Below are positions 15,253 to 23,982 of a DNA stretch of 64,000 nucleotides, in pieces (position 1 is the first letter of the stretch; each line of letters opens with the position of its first letter). The DNA is from Chloroflexota bacterium. Lineage in GTDB: Bacteria; Chloroflexota; Dehalococcoidia; Lucifugimonadales; JACPQL01. The notes below the pieces were generated by a model. The model did not search any database and was not told the DNA's origin. It worked only from the letters and a program-made list of their open reading frames with translations. The position numbers and the translations under genes were made by a program. The stretch lies in the NCBI GenBank assembly GCA_016190445.1, contig JACPQL010000044.1:1-64000 (forward strand), written 5' to 3'.

Positions 15253-16719
15253 GTGTACGACGTGATTGTGGTAGGGTCTGGGAACGCAGCGCTGACCGCG
15301 GCCCTGGCGGCGCGCCAGGCGAGGGCGCGGGTGCTGGTGCTTGAGAAGGCACCCCAGGAGGAGCGCGGTGGCAACAGCAAGTTCACCGGCGGCATCGTGC
15401 GCTTCGCCTACATGGGCCTGGAGGATATCCTGCCCATAGTGCCCGGCCTGACCGAGGCGGAGGTGGCCCGCCTGGATGTGGCACCCTATCCTGCCGAGGC
15501 CTTCTACACCGACGTCATGCACCTGAGCCAGGACCAGGCAGACCCGGAGCTGACCCGCAGCATGGTGGACCGCTCCTATGCGACGGTCCGCTGGATGCAG
15601 GGCCTGGGCGTCCAGTTCGAGCTGTACGACAAGTCCATCAACTTCGGCGGGCGCCGCTCGTTTCCGGCGGGGGCGGTGGTGCAGTTCTGGGGCGGCGGCC
15701 CGGCGCTGATGCGTTCGCTCTTCCACGCCGCCGAAGGGCACGGCGTGGACATCGTCTACAGCGCGGCGGTCACCGGCCTCCTAGCAGGTGCCGGCGGGCG
15801 TGCGTGCGGCGTACGAGTGCAGACCCCAGAGGGCGCCGAGGAGATTGGCGCGGGCTCGGTGGTGCTGGGTTCGGGCGGGTTCGAGGCCAGCCCGGAGATG
15901 CGGGTGCGCTATCTGGGCCCGGAGTGGACGCTGGCCAAGGTCAGGGGCACACGGCACAACACGGGGGAGCTGATAGATAGATGCCTGGAACTGGGCGCGC
16001 AGCCCGCGGGCCACTGGTCTGGATGCCACGCTGTCCCGGTGGACGCGCACTCCCCCGATGTGGGCGACCCCAAGCTGGGCGACCTCACCACGCGGGTCTC
16101 GTACCCCTTCGGCATCATGGTGAACATCGAGGGGCGCCGCTTCACCGACGAGGGCTCGGACTTCAAGCTGTACAGCTATGCCCGCATGGGCCACGCCATC
16201 CTGCGCCAGCCCCGGGGCATCGCCTACCAACTCTTCGACCAGCAGACAGCGGAGCTGCTGGAGCCGCGCTACCATTCGGGCTCGGCTCCGGTCACCGCCA
16301 ACACCCTGGACGAGCTGGCCGCAAGGCTGGGAGTGGACAGGGAGACCCTGGTCAGCACCGTGGCCGAGTTCAATGCTGCCGTCCACGAGGGCACTTTTAA
16401 TCCCGCCGTCAAGGACGGCAAGGGTACCCGCGACATCCATCCACCCAAGTCCAACTGGGCCCTGCGCCTGGAAAAGCCCCCATTCCTGGCCTACGCGGTG
16501 AGCTGCGGCATCACCTTCACCTATGGGGGCATACTCACCGACCAGGAAGGCAGGGTGGTGGACACGGCGGCGCGGCCTATCCCGGGGCTCTATGCCACGG
16601 GCGAGATCACTGGCGGCATCTTCTACCACAACTACCCCGGCGGCTGTGGCCTCACCCTGGGGGCCGTCTTCGGCAGAGCAGCAGGGACAGTCGCCGCCAG
16701 GGAGGCGTTGGCAAGCTAG
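15253..16719 (+). CDS. FAD-dependent tricarballylate dehydrogenase-like flavoprotein
   Basis: A 488-residue flavoprotein of the fumarate reductase/TcuA family, which oxidises tricarballylate to cis-aconitate in Salmonella. FAD-binding GSGNAALTAALAA at the N terminus is followed by GGNSKFTGGIVRFAY (about 40-55), and near the C terminus TFTYGGILTD and GLYATGEITGGIFYHNYPGG complete the FAD fold. GTG start at 15253 follows AAGGAG by 5 nt. No tcuB or tcuC is adjacent; the related MmgE/PrpD gene follows, so the pair may act on a polycarboxylate. Substrate is inferred. The stop TAG is the start of MITE A5. Confidence 0.85.
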   Translation: MYDVIVVGSGNAALTAALAARQARARVLVLEKAPQEERGGNSKFTGGIVRFAYMGLEDILPIVPGLTEAEVARLDVAPYPAEAFYTDVMHLSQDQADPELTRSMVDRSYATVRWMQGLGVQFELYDKSINFGGRRSFPAGAVVQFWGGGPALMRSLFHAAEGHGVDIVYSAAVTGLLAGAGGRACGVRVQTPEGAEEIGAGSVVLGSGGFEASPEMRVRYLGPEWTLAKVRGTRHNTGELIDRCLELGAQPAGHWSGCHAVPVDAHSPDVGDPKLGDLTTRVSYPFGIMVNIEGRRFTDEGSDFKLYSYARMGHAILRQPRGIAYQLFDQQTAELLEPRYHSGSAPVTANTLDELAARLGVDRETLVSTVAEFNAAVHEGTFNPAVKDGKGTRDIHPPKSNWALRLEKPPFLAYAVSCGITFTYGGILTDQEGRVVDTAARPIPGLYATGEITGGIFYHNYPGGCGLTLGAVFGRAAGTVAAREALAS

Positions 16720-16921
16720 AGGCTCTTTGGAAGTCCCATCCTGGGGGAGTCCAGAGGAGGTGCATCCCCGGAGCTTGTCCTGAGCCCCGATGCAATCGGG
16801 GCCGAAGGAGCGGGGGCCTGGGGGTGTCCTCCCAAATACCTTTTCATCCCCCTCTCCCGCCTCCGGTGGGAGAGGGGGACACAGGCCCCGTCCTGAGCTT
16901 GCCGAAGGAGGGTGAGGGTTC
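16717..16921. mobile_element. IS630-type MITE, copy A5
   Basis: Left end CTAGAGGCTCTTTGG resembles A1; interior contains GGGGGCCTGGGGGTGTCCTC and the pyrimidine hairpin CCCCCTCTCCC/GGGAGAGGGGG (16849-16878). The right end is diverged and lies at the TTG start of the next gene. The first TAG is the stop of the TcuA-like gene. Confidence 0.5.
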
Positions 16922-18334
16922 TTGGACAGCCACACACGCACACTGGCCCGGTGGACCGTCACTACCAAGTTCGAGGCCATACCGCCGCCCGTCATTGACC
17001 GGCTCAAGTGGCTGGTCCTGGACTCGCTGGGGTGCGCCATCTTCGGCTCCCGGCTCCCCTGGTCCCGCCTGGCCCTGGAGGCGGTGCTGGGCCTGGATGA
17101 CACGCGCCGGTGCACTATCTGGGGCACCGAAGTCCGCACCGCCTGCACCAACGCCGCCCTCCTCAACGGCGCATTCACTCAGGGCTTCGAGCTGGACGAC
17201 ATCCACACCCTGGGCTTCCAGCATTGCGGCGCCGTGGTACTCCCTGCGGCCCTGGGTATCTCCGAGGACCGTCGGGACGTGGACGGCAGGCGGTTCCTGG
17301 CTGGGGTAGTCTGCGGCTACGAGACGGTGCTGCGGGTCGGACGTTGCATGGGCCCGGGCCACATGCTGCGAGGGTGGCACCCCGCCGGCACCAACTCCCC
17401 CTTCGCCGCCGCAGCCGCCGTGGGCAACATCCTGGGCCTGGACGAGGAGCGTATGCTCAACGCCCTGGGGCTGGCGGGCAACCGCGGAGCGGGCCTGGAG
17501 GCGGCCAGGGTGGCCTCCATGGACAAGCGGATGCTGGAGGCCAACGGCTCCATGGCAGGGCTCTACTCCGCCCTGCTGGCGGAGCGGGGCTTCACCGGGG
17601 CCGCCGACATCTTCGAGGCCGAGAAGGGATTTTGCCGCACCTTCGCCTGGGGCACGGGGGAGTACGACCTGGCAGAGCTGACCCGGGGACTGGGCGAGCG
17701 GTACGACATCCTGACAGTGGAGCTGAAGAGGTACGCCGCCAACGCCAGCACCCACACCGCCATCGAGGCCGCCAGGCAGCTCCGCGAAAGCCACCACCCG
17801 GACCCCAGTCAGATTGAGAGTGTCCGGGTGCGGGTCTCCACCCTGACCTACGAGCACACCAACCCAGTGTACCGCCCTGAGAGCGTCACTTACGCCCAGT
17901 TCTGCATCCCCTACGGCGTGGCGGCCATGCTGGTGGAGGGCGACATGTTCGTGGAGCAGTGCACCGAGGCGAAGACACGCGACCCGAAGCTTGTCGCCCT
18001 GGCCCGCCGGGTGGAGGTGAGCCCCTCGGCGGAGATTGACGCCCTGGACCCATACCGCAGGCGCCGCGCCGAGATGGATGTCCACCTGAGGGACGGCCAG
18101 GTGCTGCGCGCCACCGTGGACCACCGCCCTGGAAGCACCCACCTTCCGCTGAGCACGGAGCAGATCATCGCCAAGTTCCATCGCCTGGCTGAAGGCGTCA
18201 TACCCAGGCCGCAAGCTGTCCGCATCGTGGATATGGTCGGGGAGCTGGACAAACTCGGGGACGTCTCCCTGCTGGCACGAGAGATGGCCGTCGGCCCGGC
18301 CTCCCGTGACCCACGTCCTCACAGTGGGATATAA
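16922..18334 (+). CDS. MmgE/PrpD family protein
   Basis: A 470-residue member of the MmgE/PrpD family, which includes 2-methylcitrate dehydratase and cis-aconitate decarboxylase. Motifs include the N-terminal VLDSLGCAIFGS, ALLNGAFTQGFELDDIH (about residues 78-94), HPAGTNSPFAAAAAVG (about 156-171) and SVTYAQFCIPYGVA. TTG at 16922 has GGAGGGTGAGGG a few nt upstream. The adjacent TcuA-like flavoprotein makes methylcitrate- or aconitate-type substrates plausible, but the family also includes proteins of unknown function. Confidence 0.9.
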   Translation: MDSHTRTLARWTVTTKFEAIPPPVIDRLKWLVLDSLGCAIFGSRLPWSRLALEAVLGLDDTRRCTIWGTEVRTACTNAALLNGAFTQGFELDDIHTLGFQHCGAVVLPAALGISEDRRDVDGRRFLAGVVCGYETVLRVGRCMGPGHMLRGWHPAGTNSPFAAAAAVGNILGLDEERMLNALGLAGNRGAGLEAARVASMDKRMLEANGSMAGLYSALLAERGFTGAADIFEAEKGFCRTFAWGTGEYDLAELTRGLGERYDILTVELKRYAANASTHTAIEAARQLRESHHPDPSQIESVRVRVSTLTYEHTNPVYRPESVTYAQFCIPYGVAAMLVEGDMFVEQCTEAKTRDPKLVALARRVEVSPSAEIDALDPYRRRRAEMDVHLRDGQVLRATVDHRPGSTHLPLSTEQIIAKFHRLAEGVIPRPQAVRIVDMVGELDKLGDVSLLAREMAVGPASRDPRPHSGI

Positions 18335-18335
18335 T
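18306..18335 (+). promoter_or_regulatory. Promoter of the LysR gene
   Basis: GTGACC (18306-18311) and a perfect TATAAT (18330-18335), 18-bp spacing, sit in the last codons of the MmgE/PrpD gene and precede the regulator. Confidence 0.5.
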
Positions 18336-18394
18336 GCAGACCGCTTGTTGGCGGCTAATCAATCGAGGACATCTATGGCCGCGGAGGTGCAGCC

Positions 18395-19321
18395 TTGGAA
18401 CTGGCACAGCTTGAGGCATTCCGCATGGTGGTGCAGTGTCGCAGCTTCAGCAAGGCCGCCGAGGCGCTTAACCTGACCCAGCCCTCCATGAGCGCCCGAA
18501 TCATCACCCTGGAGCGGGAGCTGGGCGAGCCCCTTTTCCACCGCACGGGACGAGGCGTGCGCGTCACGGACGCAGGCCGGGCCTTTCTGCCCTACGTAGA
18601 GAGGTCCCTGGCCACACTACGCAGCGGCAAGGAGGCGATGGAGGCCTCCCGCTCTGCCTCTCTCGGCAAGCTGTATATAGGCGCCGCCAGGGCGGTGTGC
18701 GCCTATGTCCTGCCCAACATAGTGGAGACTTTCCGTGAGCGGTACCCCGGCATTGACGTGGCCATCAAGACGGGGCGCTCCTCTCACGTGCTGGAGATGG
18801 TGCTCTCGGAGGAGGTGCAGGTGGGTGTTTGCCGCACCCTGGTGCACCCGGACGTGGAGTCCCGCCACCTGTATGACGAGCAGGTGGTGCTGGTGACCCA
18901 CCCCCAGCACAGGTTTGCCCGCGTGGGGGAGGCCAGCATCTATGACGTGGCCACCGAGCCTCTCATCCTGTACGACAAGGAGTCCAGCTACTTCGTGCTC
19001 ATCAACCGGGTGTGCCGCGAGGCGGGCATAGTCCCCAAGGTGCAGATGGACCTGGACAGCATCGAGGCTACCAAGAGAATGATCGAGCAGGGCCTGGGGC
19101 TGAGCTTCCTGCCCCTCAACTCCCTGCACCGGGAGCTGGAGATGGGCACCCTGGCACATGTCCGCCTGAAAGAGGGACACCGGGTGATTCTACCCACCTC
19201 GGCGGTGGTGCGACGCGCCAACTCTCAAGGCGCCATCGTGACTGTTTTCCTTGGGCTGCTGGATGAACTCTTCCCCCGGGCTGCTGAGCAGAACAAAGGC
19301 GGCAGCCAGCTATCCACCTAG
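18395..19321 (+). CDS. LysR-family transcriptional regulator
   Basis: A 308-residue LysR regulator. The N-terminal winged helix shows FRMVVQCRSFSKAAEALNLTQPSMSARI (about 10-37), the classic HTH; a ligand-binding substrate domain follows from about 90. TTG at 18395 has GGAGGTGCAG upstream. It lies next to the MmgE/PrpD and TcuA-like genes on the same strand, so it is the likely regulator of that catabolic block; its ligand is unknown. It converges with pabC over 12 bp. Confidence 0.9.
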   Translation: MELAQLEAFRMVVQCRSFSKAAEALNLTQPSMSARIITLERELGEPLFHRTGRGVRVTDAGRAFLPYVERSLATLRSGKEAMEASRSASLGKLYIGAARAVCAYVLPNIVETFRERYPGIDVAIKTGRSSHVLEMVLSEEVQVGVCRTLVHPDVESRHLYDEQVVLVTHPQHRFARVGEASIYDVATEPLILYDKESSYFVLINRVCREAGIVPKVQMDLDSIEATKRMIEQGLGLSFLPLNSLHRELEMGTLAHVRLKEGHRVILPTSAVVRRANSQGAIVTVFLGLLDELFPRAAEQNKGGSQLST

Positions 19322-20197
19322 CGTCTTGGCCACCAGCTCCCAGTAGGCCCGCGTCAATCGGGCCGTCACAGGGCCAGGTGCACCGTCGCCTACGGGGTGG
19401 CCGTCCACCGACGTCACGGGCACTGGCCCGCTTACCACGTTGGTGAGCACGACCTCCCTCGCCCTGTACACCTCCTCCGGCTGGATAGACTGTTCCCGTG
19501 CCGCCATGCCAAGGCTGCGTGCCACCTCCAGCAGGGTCTTGCGAGCTATGCCAGGAAGGGCTCCATCCTCCTGGCGTGGGGTGGCCAGTGCGTCGTCTAT
19601 CACCACGAACACATTGCTGGAGGAGGCACAGGCTACCGTTCCAGTGGTGTTGAGCAGCAGGGCATCGTCCGCGCCGCGGCGGCGCACCTCCAGGCGGGCC
19701 ACCACCCCCTCCACGTAGGCCAGCGACTTTACTCGCGTTATGGGTGAGTGCTCGTTGCGGCAGATGGGCGAGAGGGCCAGGCTCCGCCCAGGTAGCGGCA
19801 GAGAACTGGGCGGCCCCTGCCATGGAGTGACGCGCACAATAAGGGTGGGCCTCGTCCCCGGGCGCACGTCCAGGCCCCGCCCGTGGTCGCTACCGCGAGT
19901 CACTGTCAGCCGCACCACCGACCGCTCGCGCCCGTTGCGGCGCAGGGTCTCGCGGACTGCCGCCTCAAGTGTCCGCGAGGGCGGCAGGGGCAGCCGCAGA
20001 AGGGCGGCGCCCCCGCGCAGGCGGGCCAGGTGGTCGGGAAGCCGGAAGACGCGGTCCCCAAAGGCCACCATGGTCTCGAAGAGGCCATCGGCAAGGGTGA
20101 GGCCGCGGTCCAGCACCGAGACGCTGGCCTCTCCCTCCGGCAGAAGCCTGCCGTTCACGTACACTGTGGGGGCTATCTCATGCATGGGCTTCAGCAT
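19310..20197 (-). CDS. pabC: Class IV aminotransferase, probable aminodeoxychorismate lyase
   Basis: A 295-residue PLP-dependent fold-type IV protein. The lysine is in VKSLAYVEGVVARLE and the phosphate-binding GTVACASSSNVFVV follows. It is immediately downstream of pabB on the same strand, so it most likely makes p-aminobenzoate from aminodeoxychorismate for folate. No ribosome site is clear; I kept the ATG at 20197, with ATG at 20185 as alternative. A D-amino acid or branched-chain transaminase is less likely given the neighbour. Confidence 0.75.
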   Translation of the reverse strand: MLKPMHEIAPTVYVNGRLLPEGEASVSVLDRGLTLADGLFETMVAFGDRVFRLPDHLARLRGGAALLRLPLPPSRTLEAAVRETLRRNGRERSVVRLTVTRGSDHGRGLDVRPGTRPTLIVRVTPWQGPPSSLPLPGRSLALSPICRNEHSPITRVKSLAYVEGVVARLEVRRRGADDALLLNTTGTVACASSSNVFVVIDDALATPRQEDGALPGIARKTLLEVARSLGMAAREQSIQPEEVYRAREVVLTNVVSGPVPVTSVDGHPVGDGAPGPVTARLTRAYWELVAKTLGG

Positions 20198-20227
20198 ACG
20201 GGAACGGCCACGGCCCAGGGCCGCCCG

Positions 20228-21712
20228 CTAGAATGCGGCACCAAGGGCACGGCGCAGCCCTTCGCCCTTGTGCAGTGTCTCCTGGTACTCCGACTCAGGG
20301 TCGGAGTCAGCCACGATGCCGCCTCCCACCTGGAGGTAGAGCCGGTCCCGGGCCACCACGATGGTGCGGATGGCTATGCTGGTGTTCATGTCTCCGGTGA
20401 ATGAGATATAGCCGACGGCGCCACAGTACACACCGCGTCGGACGGGCTCCAGCTCCTCTATGATCTCCATGGCCCTCACCTTGGGCGCGCCGGTCACCGA
20501 GCCGCCGGGGAAGCAGGCTCGCAGCAGGTCAACGGCGTCCAGCCCATAGCGCAGGGTCCCAGCCACGGTGGACACCAGGTGCCACACCGTGGGGTGCTGC
20601 TCCACAGAGAAGAGGGCTGGCACCTTCACCGACCCCACGCAACACACCCTGCCGAGGTCGTTTCGCAGCAGGTCCACTATCATCACGTTCTCGGCGCGCT
20701 CCTTTTCGCTGGAGAGCAGCTCGGAGGTCAGGCGCTCCTCCTCCTGCGGAGTCCGGCCACGGGGCCGGGTGCCCTTGATGGGGCGCGTCTCCACAGACCG
20801 TCCCTCCAGGCGCAGGAACTCCTCCGGCGAGGCGCTGAGCACAGTGGCCTCCGGAAAGCCCAGGTACGCCGCGAAGGGCGCCGGGTTGCACTGGCGTAGC
20901 CGCAGGTAGAGGGGCCACGGGTCGCCGCCGAAGGCCGCTTCGAACCGCTGCGACAGGTTGACCTGGTACACGTCGCCGGCGGCCAGGTACTCCTTGATGC
21001 GACGCACCGCCGCCATGTATTCCTGGCGGGTGAAGTTGGAGCGGAGGCGCGGTCCTTCACACGAAGGACGCGGCCCTACCCTGGCATCCGCTATCCCTGC
21101 GCCGTCGGGGGAGCGAGAAGAGCCCAGCCTGCGCAGCACCTCCCGGGCTCGGATCTCCGCACGCCCGGGCGAGCCGTCCGGCAGGCCAGTGGAGACCAGG
21201 TAGGCCTGCCCCGTGTCGCCGTCGTGGGCCACCACCCAGTCGTACAGGCCCATGCACAGCTCCGGGAGCCCGGTGTCATCCCTGGCCAGTGACGGGAGCC
21301 GCTCTATGTGGCGGCCCAGGTCGTATGACAGGTACCCGACTGCACCACCCTGGAGCGGCGGCAGTCCCGGCACCCTGGCCAGCGAGCAGCGGCGCACCAG
21401 CCCCTGGAGCACCGTCCACGGGTCTCCCTCCACCTCCTCGCAGGCGCCATCCTGCTCAAGCGTCACCCGACGCCCCCGGCTGCGCACCACCAGGAAGGGG
21501 TCCGCCACCAGGTATGAGTACCTGCCGCCGGTGGCGCCGGGCGCGGCACCACCCAGCAGCGCGGGGTACGGCACATCGCTGAACGCCGGGAACACGTCGG
21601 CCAGGCCAGGCCAATGGCCCAACTCGTAAACGACAGGCGCGGCCACCGACCGCGTCCTTCGAAGGAAGGACTGTGCACGGGATGCGATGGGTGCTGCTAC
21701 GTGGCGGGACAC
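20228..21712 (-). CDS. pabB: Aminodeoxychorismate synthase component I
   Basis: A 494-residue chorismate-binding enzyme that aminates chorismate to aminodeoxychorismate. The C-terminal domain is complete: GSVTGAPKVRAMEI, GYISFTGDMNTSIAIRT and the final GGGIVADSDPESEYQET motifs. The N-terminal part carries PFLVVRSRG and YDLGRHIE segments. Its partner pabA (glutaminase) is not in the window; pabC follows by 30 nt. TrpE is an alternative reading, but the pabC neighbour favours PabB. Confidence 0.85.
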   Translation of the reverse strand: MSRHVAAPIASRAQSFLRRTRSVAAPVVYELGHWPGLADVFPAFSDVPYPALLGGAAPGATGGRYSYLVADPFLVVRSRGRRVTLEQDGACEEVEGDPWTVLQGLVRRCSLARVPGLPPLQGGAVGYLSYDLGRHIERLPSLARDDTGLPELCMGLYDWVVAHDGDTGQAYLVSTGLPDGSPGRAEIRAREVLRRLGSSRSPDGAGIADARVGPRPSCEGPRLRSNFTRQEYMAAVRRIKEYLAAGDVYQVNLSQRFEAAFGGDPWPLYLRLRQCNPAPFAAYLGFPEATVLSASPEEFLRLEGRSVETRPIKGTRPRGRTPQEEERLTSELLSSEKERAENVMIVDLLRNDLGRVCCVGSVKVPALFSVEQHPTVWHLVSTVAGTLRYGLDAVDLLRACFPGGSVTGAPKVRAMEIIEELEPVRRGVYCGAVGYISFTGDMNTSIAIRTIVVARDRLYLQVGGGIVADSDPESEYQETLHKGEGLRRALGAAF

Positions 21713-21895
21713 GGCGCTCCAAGAAGTGGGAGTGTGTACCGCACATTATACACAGGGAGTGGCGACGGCAATGCTGCCACTCCCTGTCAAGGTGGGGGTG
21801 TCCCCCACCTTAGTCCTCCCCCGTCCACGGGGGAGGAACAACTCACAAGCCCTGAGCCGCTCGAAAAGGGAGCAACCACGTTGTGAGCAGGTGCT

Positions 21896-22130
21896 AGCAG
21901 GCTGCTGAAAAAGGGGTGTCCAGAGGGGCAAAGCCCCTTTGGCGGGGGTCTGGGGGTGTCCCCCAGGCGTGCTGTGCCCGCTACCGCGCTCCACGGAACG
22001 GCTACTGGTTTGTGCCGATACTTGCGCTGGAGAGCGCGGGTGCCCCGACGTGTCGGGGCGAGCCCTGCCTCCCCGCTCCCTTGCCAAGGGAGCGGGGAAC
22101 CAAAGGGGTGAGGGTCCCTGTGCCTGCCTA
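21896..22130. mobile_element. IS630-type MITE, copy A6 (long)
   Basis: Begins GCTAGCAGGCTGCTGAAAAA and contains CCAGAGGGGCAAAGCCCCTTTGGCGGGGGTCTGGGGGTGTCCC-type sequence (family interior) and the palindrome CGCTCCCTTGCCAAGGGAGCG near 22074-22096. The right end read on the minus strand starts TAGGCAGGC; that TAG is the stop of the coiled-coil gene. The 21713-22127 interval holds only this and spacer. Confidence 0.45.
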
Positions 22131-22595
22131 CCCCGCCTGGCGGAGGGCGTACAGTATCTTCTCGTGGGGTGAGAGGGCGGAGAGGTCGGGCCCGGAGCGG
22201 GCCGGGGCCCCCGCGGGCACCCGCTGGCTGGCGGCCTGCGTCTCCATGCGGGCGCGGATGCGCTCCACCATCTGTCGCGCCCTCGCCAGAGAGGCGTCCA
22301 CCTCCTCCACCGACTCTCCACTCACCAACTCCTGGGGTACGTCAGGGGCGGAAACCAGGACCGCGGCCCGATAGCTGGCGACGGCGGCGGACAGCCGCTC
22401 CCTGAGCTCTCCCAGCGAGGCCCTCAGCTCCCGCTCCGAGCCGTCTGCCTGGTGCAGCCTCCCCTCCAACTCGGCCACTCGGGCCTGGAGGTCCTCCTGG
22501 GGCTGGGCCGCCTCAGTGCCGGCGGCAGGGTCTTCTGTCCCACCCTCTCCCTGGACCATCTGCTCCTCTTCCATCACCGCCGTCTCCTCGGCCAT
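22128..22595 (-). CDS. Coiled-coil acidic protein, phage scaffold-like
   Basis: A 155-residue protein, acidic at the N terminus (MAEETAVMEEEQ), with long Glu/Arg heptad-like helices (about residues 37-75 and 90-120) and a conserved-looking C-terminal tail RSGPDLSALSPHEKILYALR. ATG at 22595 has GAGGAGG 5 nt upstream. Phage head cassettes often place such a coiled-coil scaffold after the portal; here the portal lies on the same strand 8.7 kb away across the iron operon. The scaffold reading is inferred from context and composition, not from a recognised domain. Confidence 0.45.
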   Translation of the reverse strand: MAEETAVMEEEQMVQGEGGTEDPAAGTEAAQPQEDLQARVAELEGRLHQADGSERELRASLGELRERLSAAVASYRAAVLVSAPDVPQELVSGESVEEVDASLARARQMVERIRARMETQAASQRVPAGAPARSGPDLSALSPHEKILYALRQAG

Positions 22596-22727
22596 GGGCG
22601 CCTCCTCAAGACTCTTGCCGCCATTCCGCGTAAGCGTTGGGCGCGGCACGGGGCTATGAGAACACATGTGCGATGCAGAGAGCAAGGGGCCGGTGTCGCT
22701 CCTCAAAATAGTGATTGCCCCCCCCGT

Positions 22728-22782
22728 AGGGCATCCCGACAGGTCGGGACGACCTACACGTTGAATCGCTGTTTTCGGGTGT
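22728..22782. repeat. Dispersed repeat D, copy 1
   Basis: GTAGGGCATCCCGACAGGTCGGGAC... matches the block at 44950-45004 over about 55 bp with few mismatches (both contain a CCCGACAGGTCGGG-type palindrome and 'TTCAATCGC.GTTTT'). It lies in the gap before the iron operon; the rest of 22596-22959 holds a TACACT (22935-22940) but no good -35. Confidence 0.6.
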
Positions 22783-22959
22783 CGCTGATGTGCGTGCATC
22801 ACTCCCTGGTGAATTTGTAAGGGGATTCACAAACAACGATGTGCGGGTGTAATATTCCGTGTCGTGCGCACACAATCTTGGAGACGTATCACGCGACAAC
22901 CTGGTGACGCTGGCACAACACCACGCGGTTCGTCTACACTCTATATCGAGAGGAGATGG

Positions 22960-23976
22960 ATGAGACTGTTCTTCCGAGTACCAACTGTGTCCGCCCTGCT
23001 GGCAGCGGTAGCCATGACGCTGGTGCTGGTGGGCTGCGGTGGCGCAGCGGCCAAGGAGACCATCACCGTCTATTCGGGCCGCAGCAAGGAGCTGGTGGAG
23101 CCCATCATCCAGCAGTTCCAGGATGCCACGAACATAGAGGTCAAGGTCCGCTACGGCGGGACGTCGGAGCTGGCCGCCACTATCCTGGAGGAGGGCAAGA
23201 ACACCCCGGCGGACGTGTTCTGGGCCCAGGACCCCGCAGGGCTGGGAGCGGTGTCGCCTCGCCTCACGCGACTCCCGGACAGTCTTCTCAGCCAGGCGGA
23301 TCCTCGCTTCCGCTCCAGTGAGGGCAGGTGGGTGGGCATCTCTGGGCGTGCCAGGGTGGTCGTCTACAACACGCAGCGGGTGAAGGAGCAGGACCTCCCA
23401 ACCGACATCTCTGGCTTCACCGACTCCAGTTGGAAGGGGCGCATCGGCTGGGCACCCACCAACGGCTCTTTCCAGGCCATGGTCACCGCCATGAGAAAGC
23501 AGTGGGGGGAGGAGAAGACCAGGCAGTGGCTCCTGGGCATCAAGGCCAACGAGCCCAAGGCGTATCGAGATAACACCTCCATCGTCAACGCGGTGGGCAC
23601 TGGCGAGATTGACGTCGGCTTCCCCAACCACTACTACCTGTTCCGCTTCCTCCAGGAGAAGGGGGAGTCCTTCCCTGCCCGGAACTATTACCTCCAGAGC
23701 GGCGGCCCCGGGGGCGTGATCCTGGTGGCCGGCGCGGGAGTCCTGGAGACCTCCAAACACAAAGATGCTGCTCAGCGCTTCGTGCAGTTCCTGCTCTCCC
23801 CCGTGGCGCAGCAGTACTTCGCCTCCCAGACCTTTGAGTACCCGGTGGTGGAGGGGGTCAGGACCCACCGGCTGCTGAAGCCCCTCTCCGATATCCAGAG
23901 CCCCAGCATTGACCTGAGCGACATGACTGACCTGGAGGGGACGTTGAAGCTGCTCCGGGACGTGGGGGTGCTTTAG
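22960..23976 (+). CDS. Ferric-iron ABC transporter, substrate-binding lipoprotein
   Basis: A 338-residue FbpA/FutA-type periplasmic-type binding protein, first gene of the iron operon. An N-terminal lipobox (LVLVGC at about residues 21-26) predicts a lipoprotein. TVYSGRSKELVEPIIQQFQ, then TSELAATILEEGKNTPADVF and VFWAQDPAG match the family. Iron-binding tyrosines are expected in the NHYYLF and RNYYLQSGG segments. ATG at 22960 lies 4 nt after GAGGAG, an ATG 4 nt upstream is out of frame. Binds Fe(III) for delivery to the permease. Confidence 0.88.
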   Translation: MRLFFRVPTVSALLAAVAMTLVLVGCGGAAAKETITVYSGRSKELVEPIIQQFQDATNIEVKVRYGGTSELAATILEEGKNTPADVFWAQDPAGLGAVSPRLTRLPDSLLSQADPRFRSSEGRWVGISGRARVVVYNTQRVKEQDLPTDISGFTDSSWKGRIGWAPTNGSFQAMVTAMRKQWGEEKTRQWLLGIKANEPKAYRDNTSIVNAVGTGEIDVGFPNHYYLFRFLQEKGESFPARNYYLQSGGPGGVILVAGAGVLETSKHKDAAQRFVQFLLSPVAQQYFASQTFEYPVVEGVRTHRLLKPLSDIQSPSIDLSDMTDLEGTLKLLRDVGVL

Positions 23977-23982
23977 GCAACC

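Noticed and set aside
15781-18322. Long minus-strand frames opposite the TcuA-like and MmgE/PrpD genes (up to about 490 codons)
   Set aside because: They are shadows of high-GC coding sequence; their products lack any recognisable motif and the plus-strand frames have family motifs and ribosome sites.
22800-22960. Fur or DtxR box before the iron operon
   Set aside because: Only short, weak inverted repeats (TGTGCG...CGCACA) are present; no convincing match to a known iron box.
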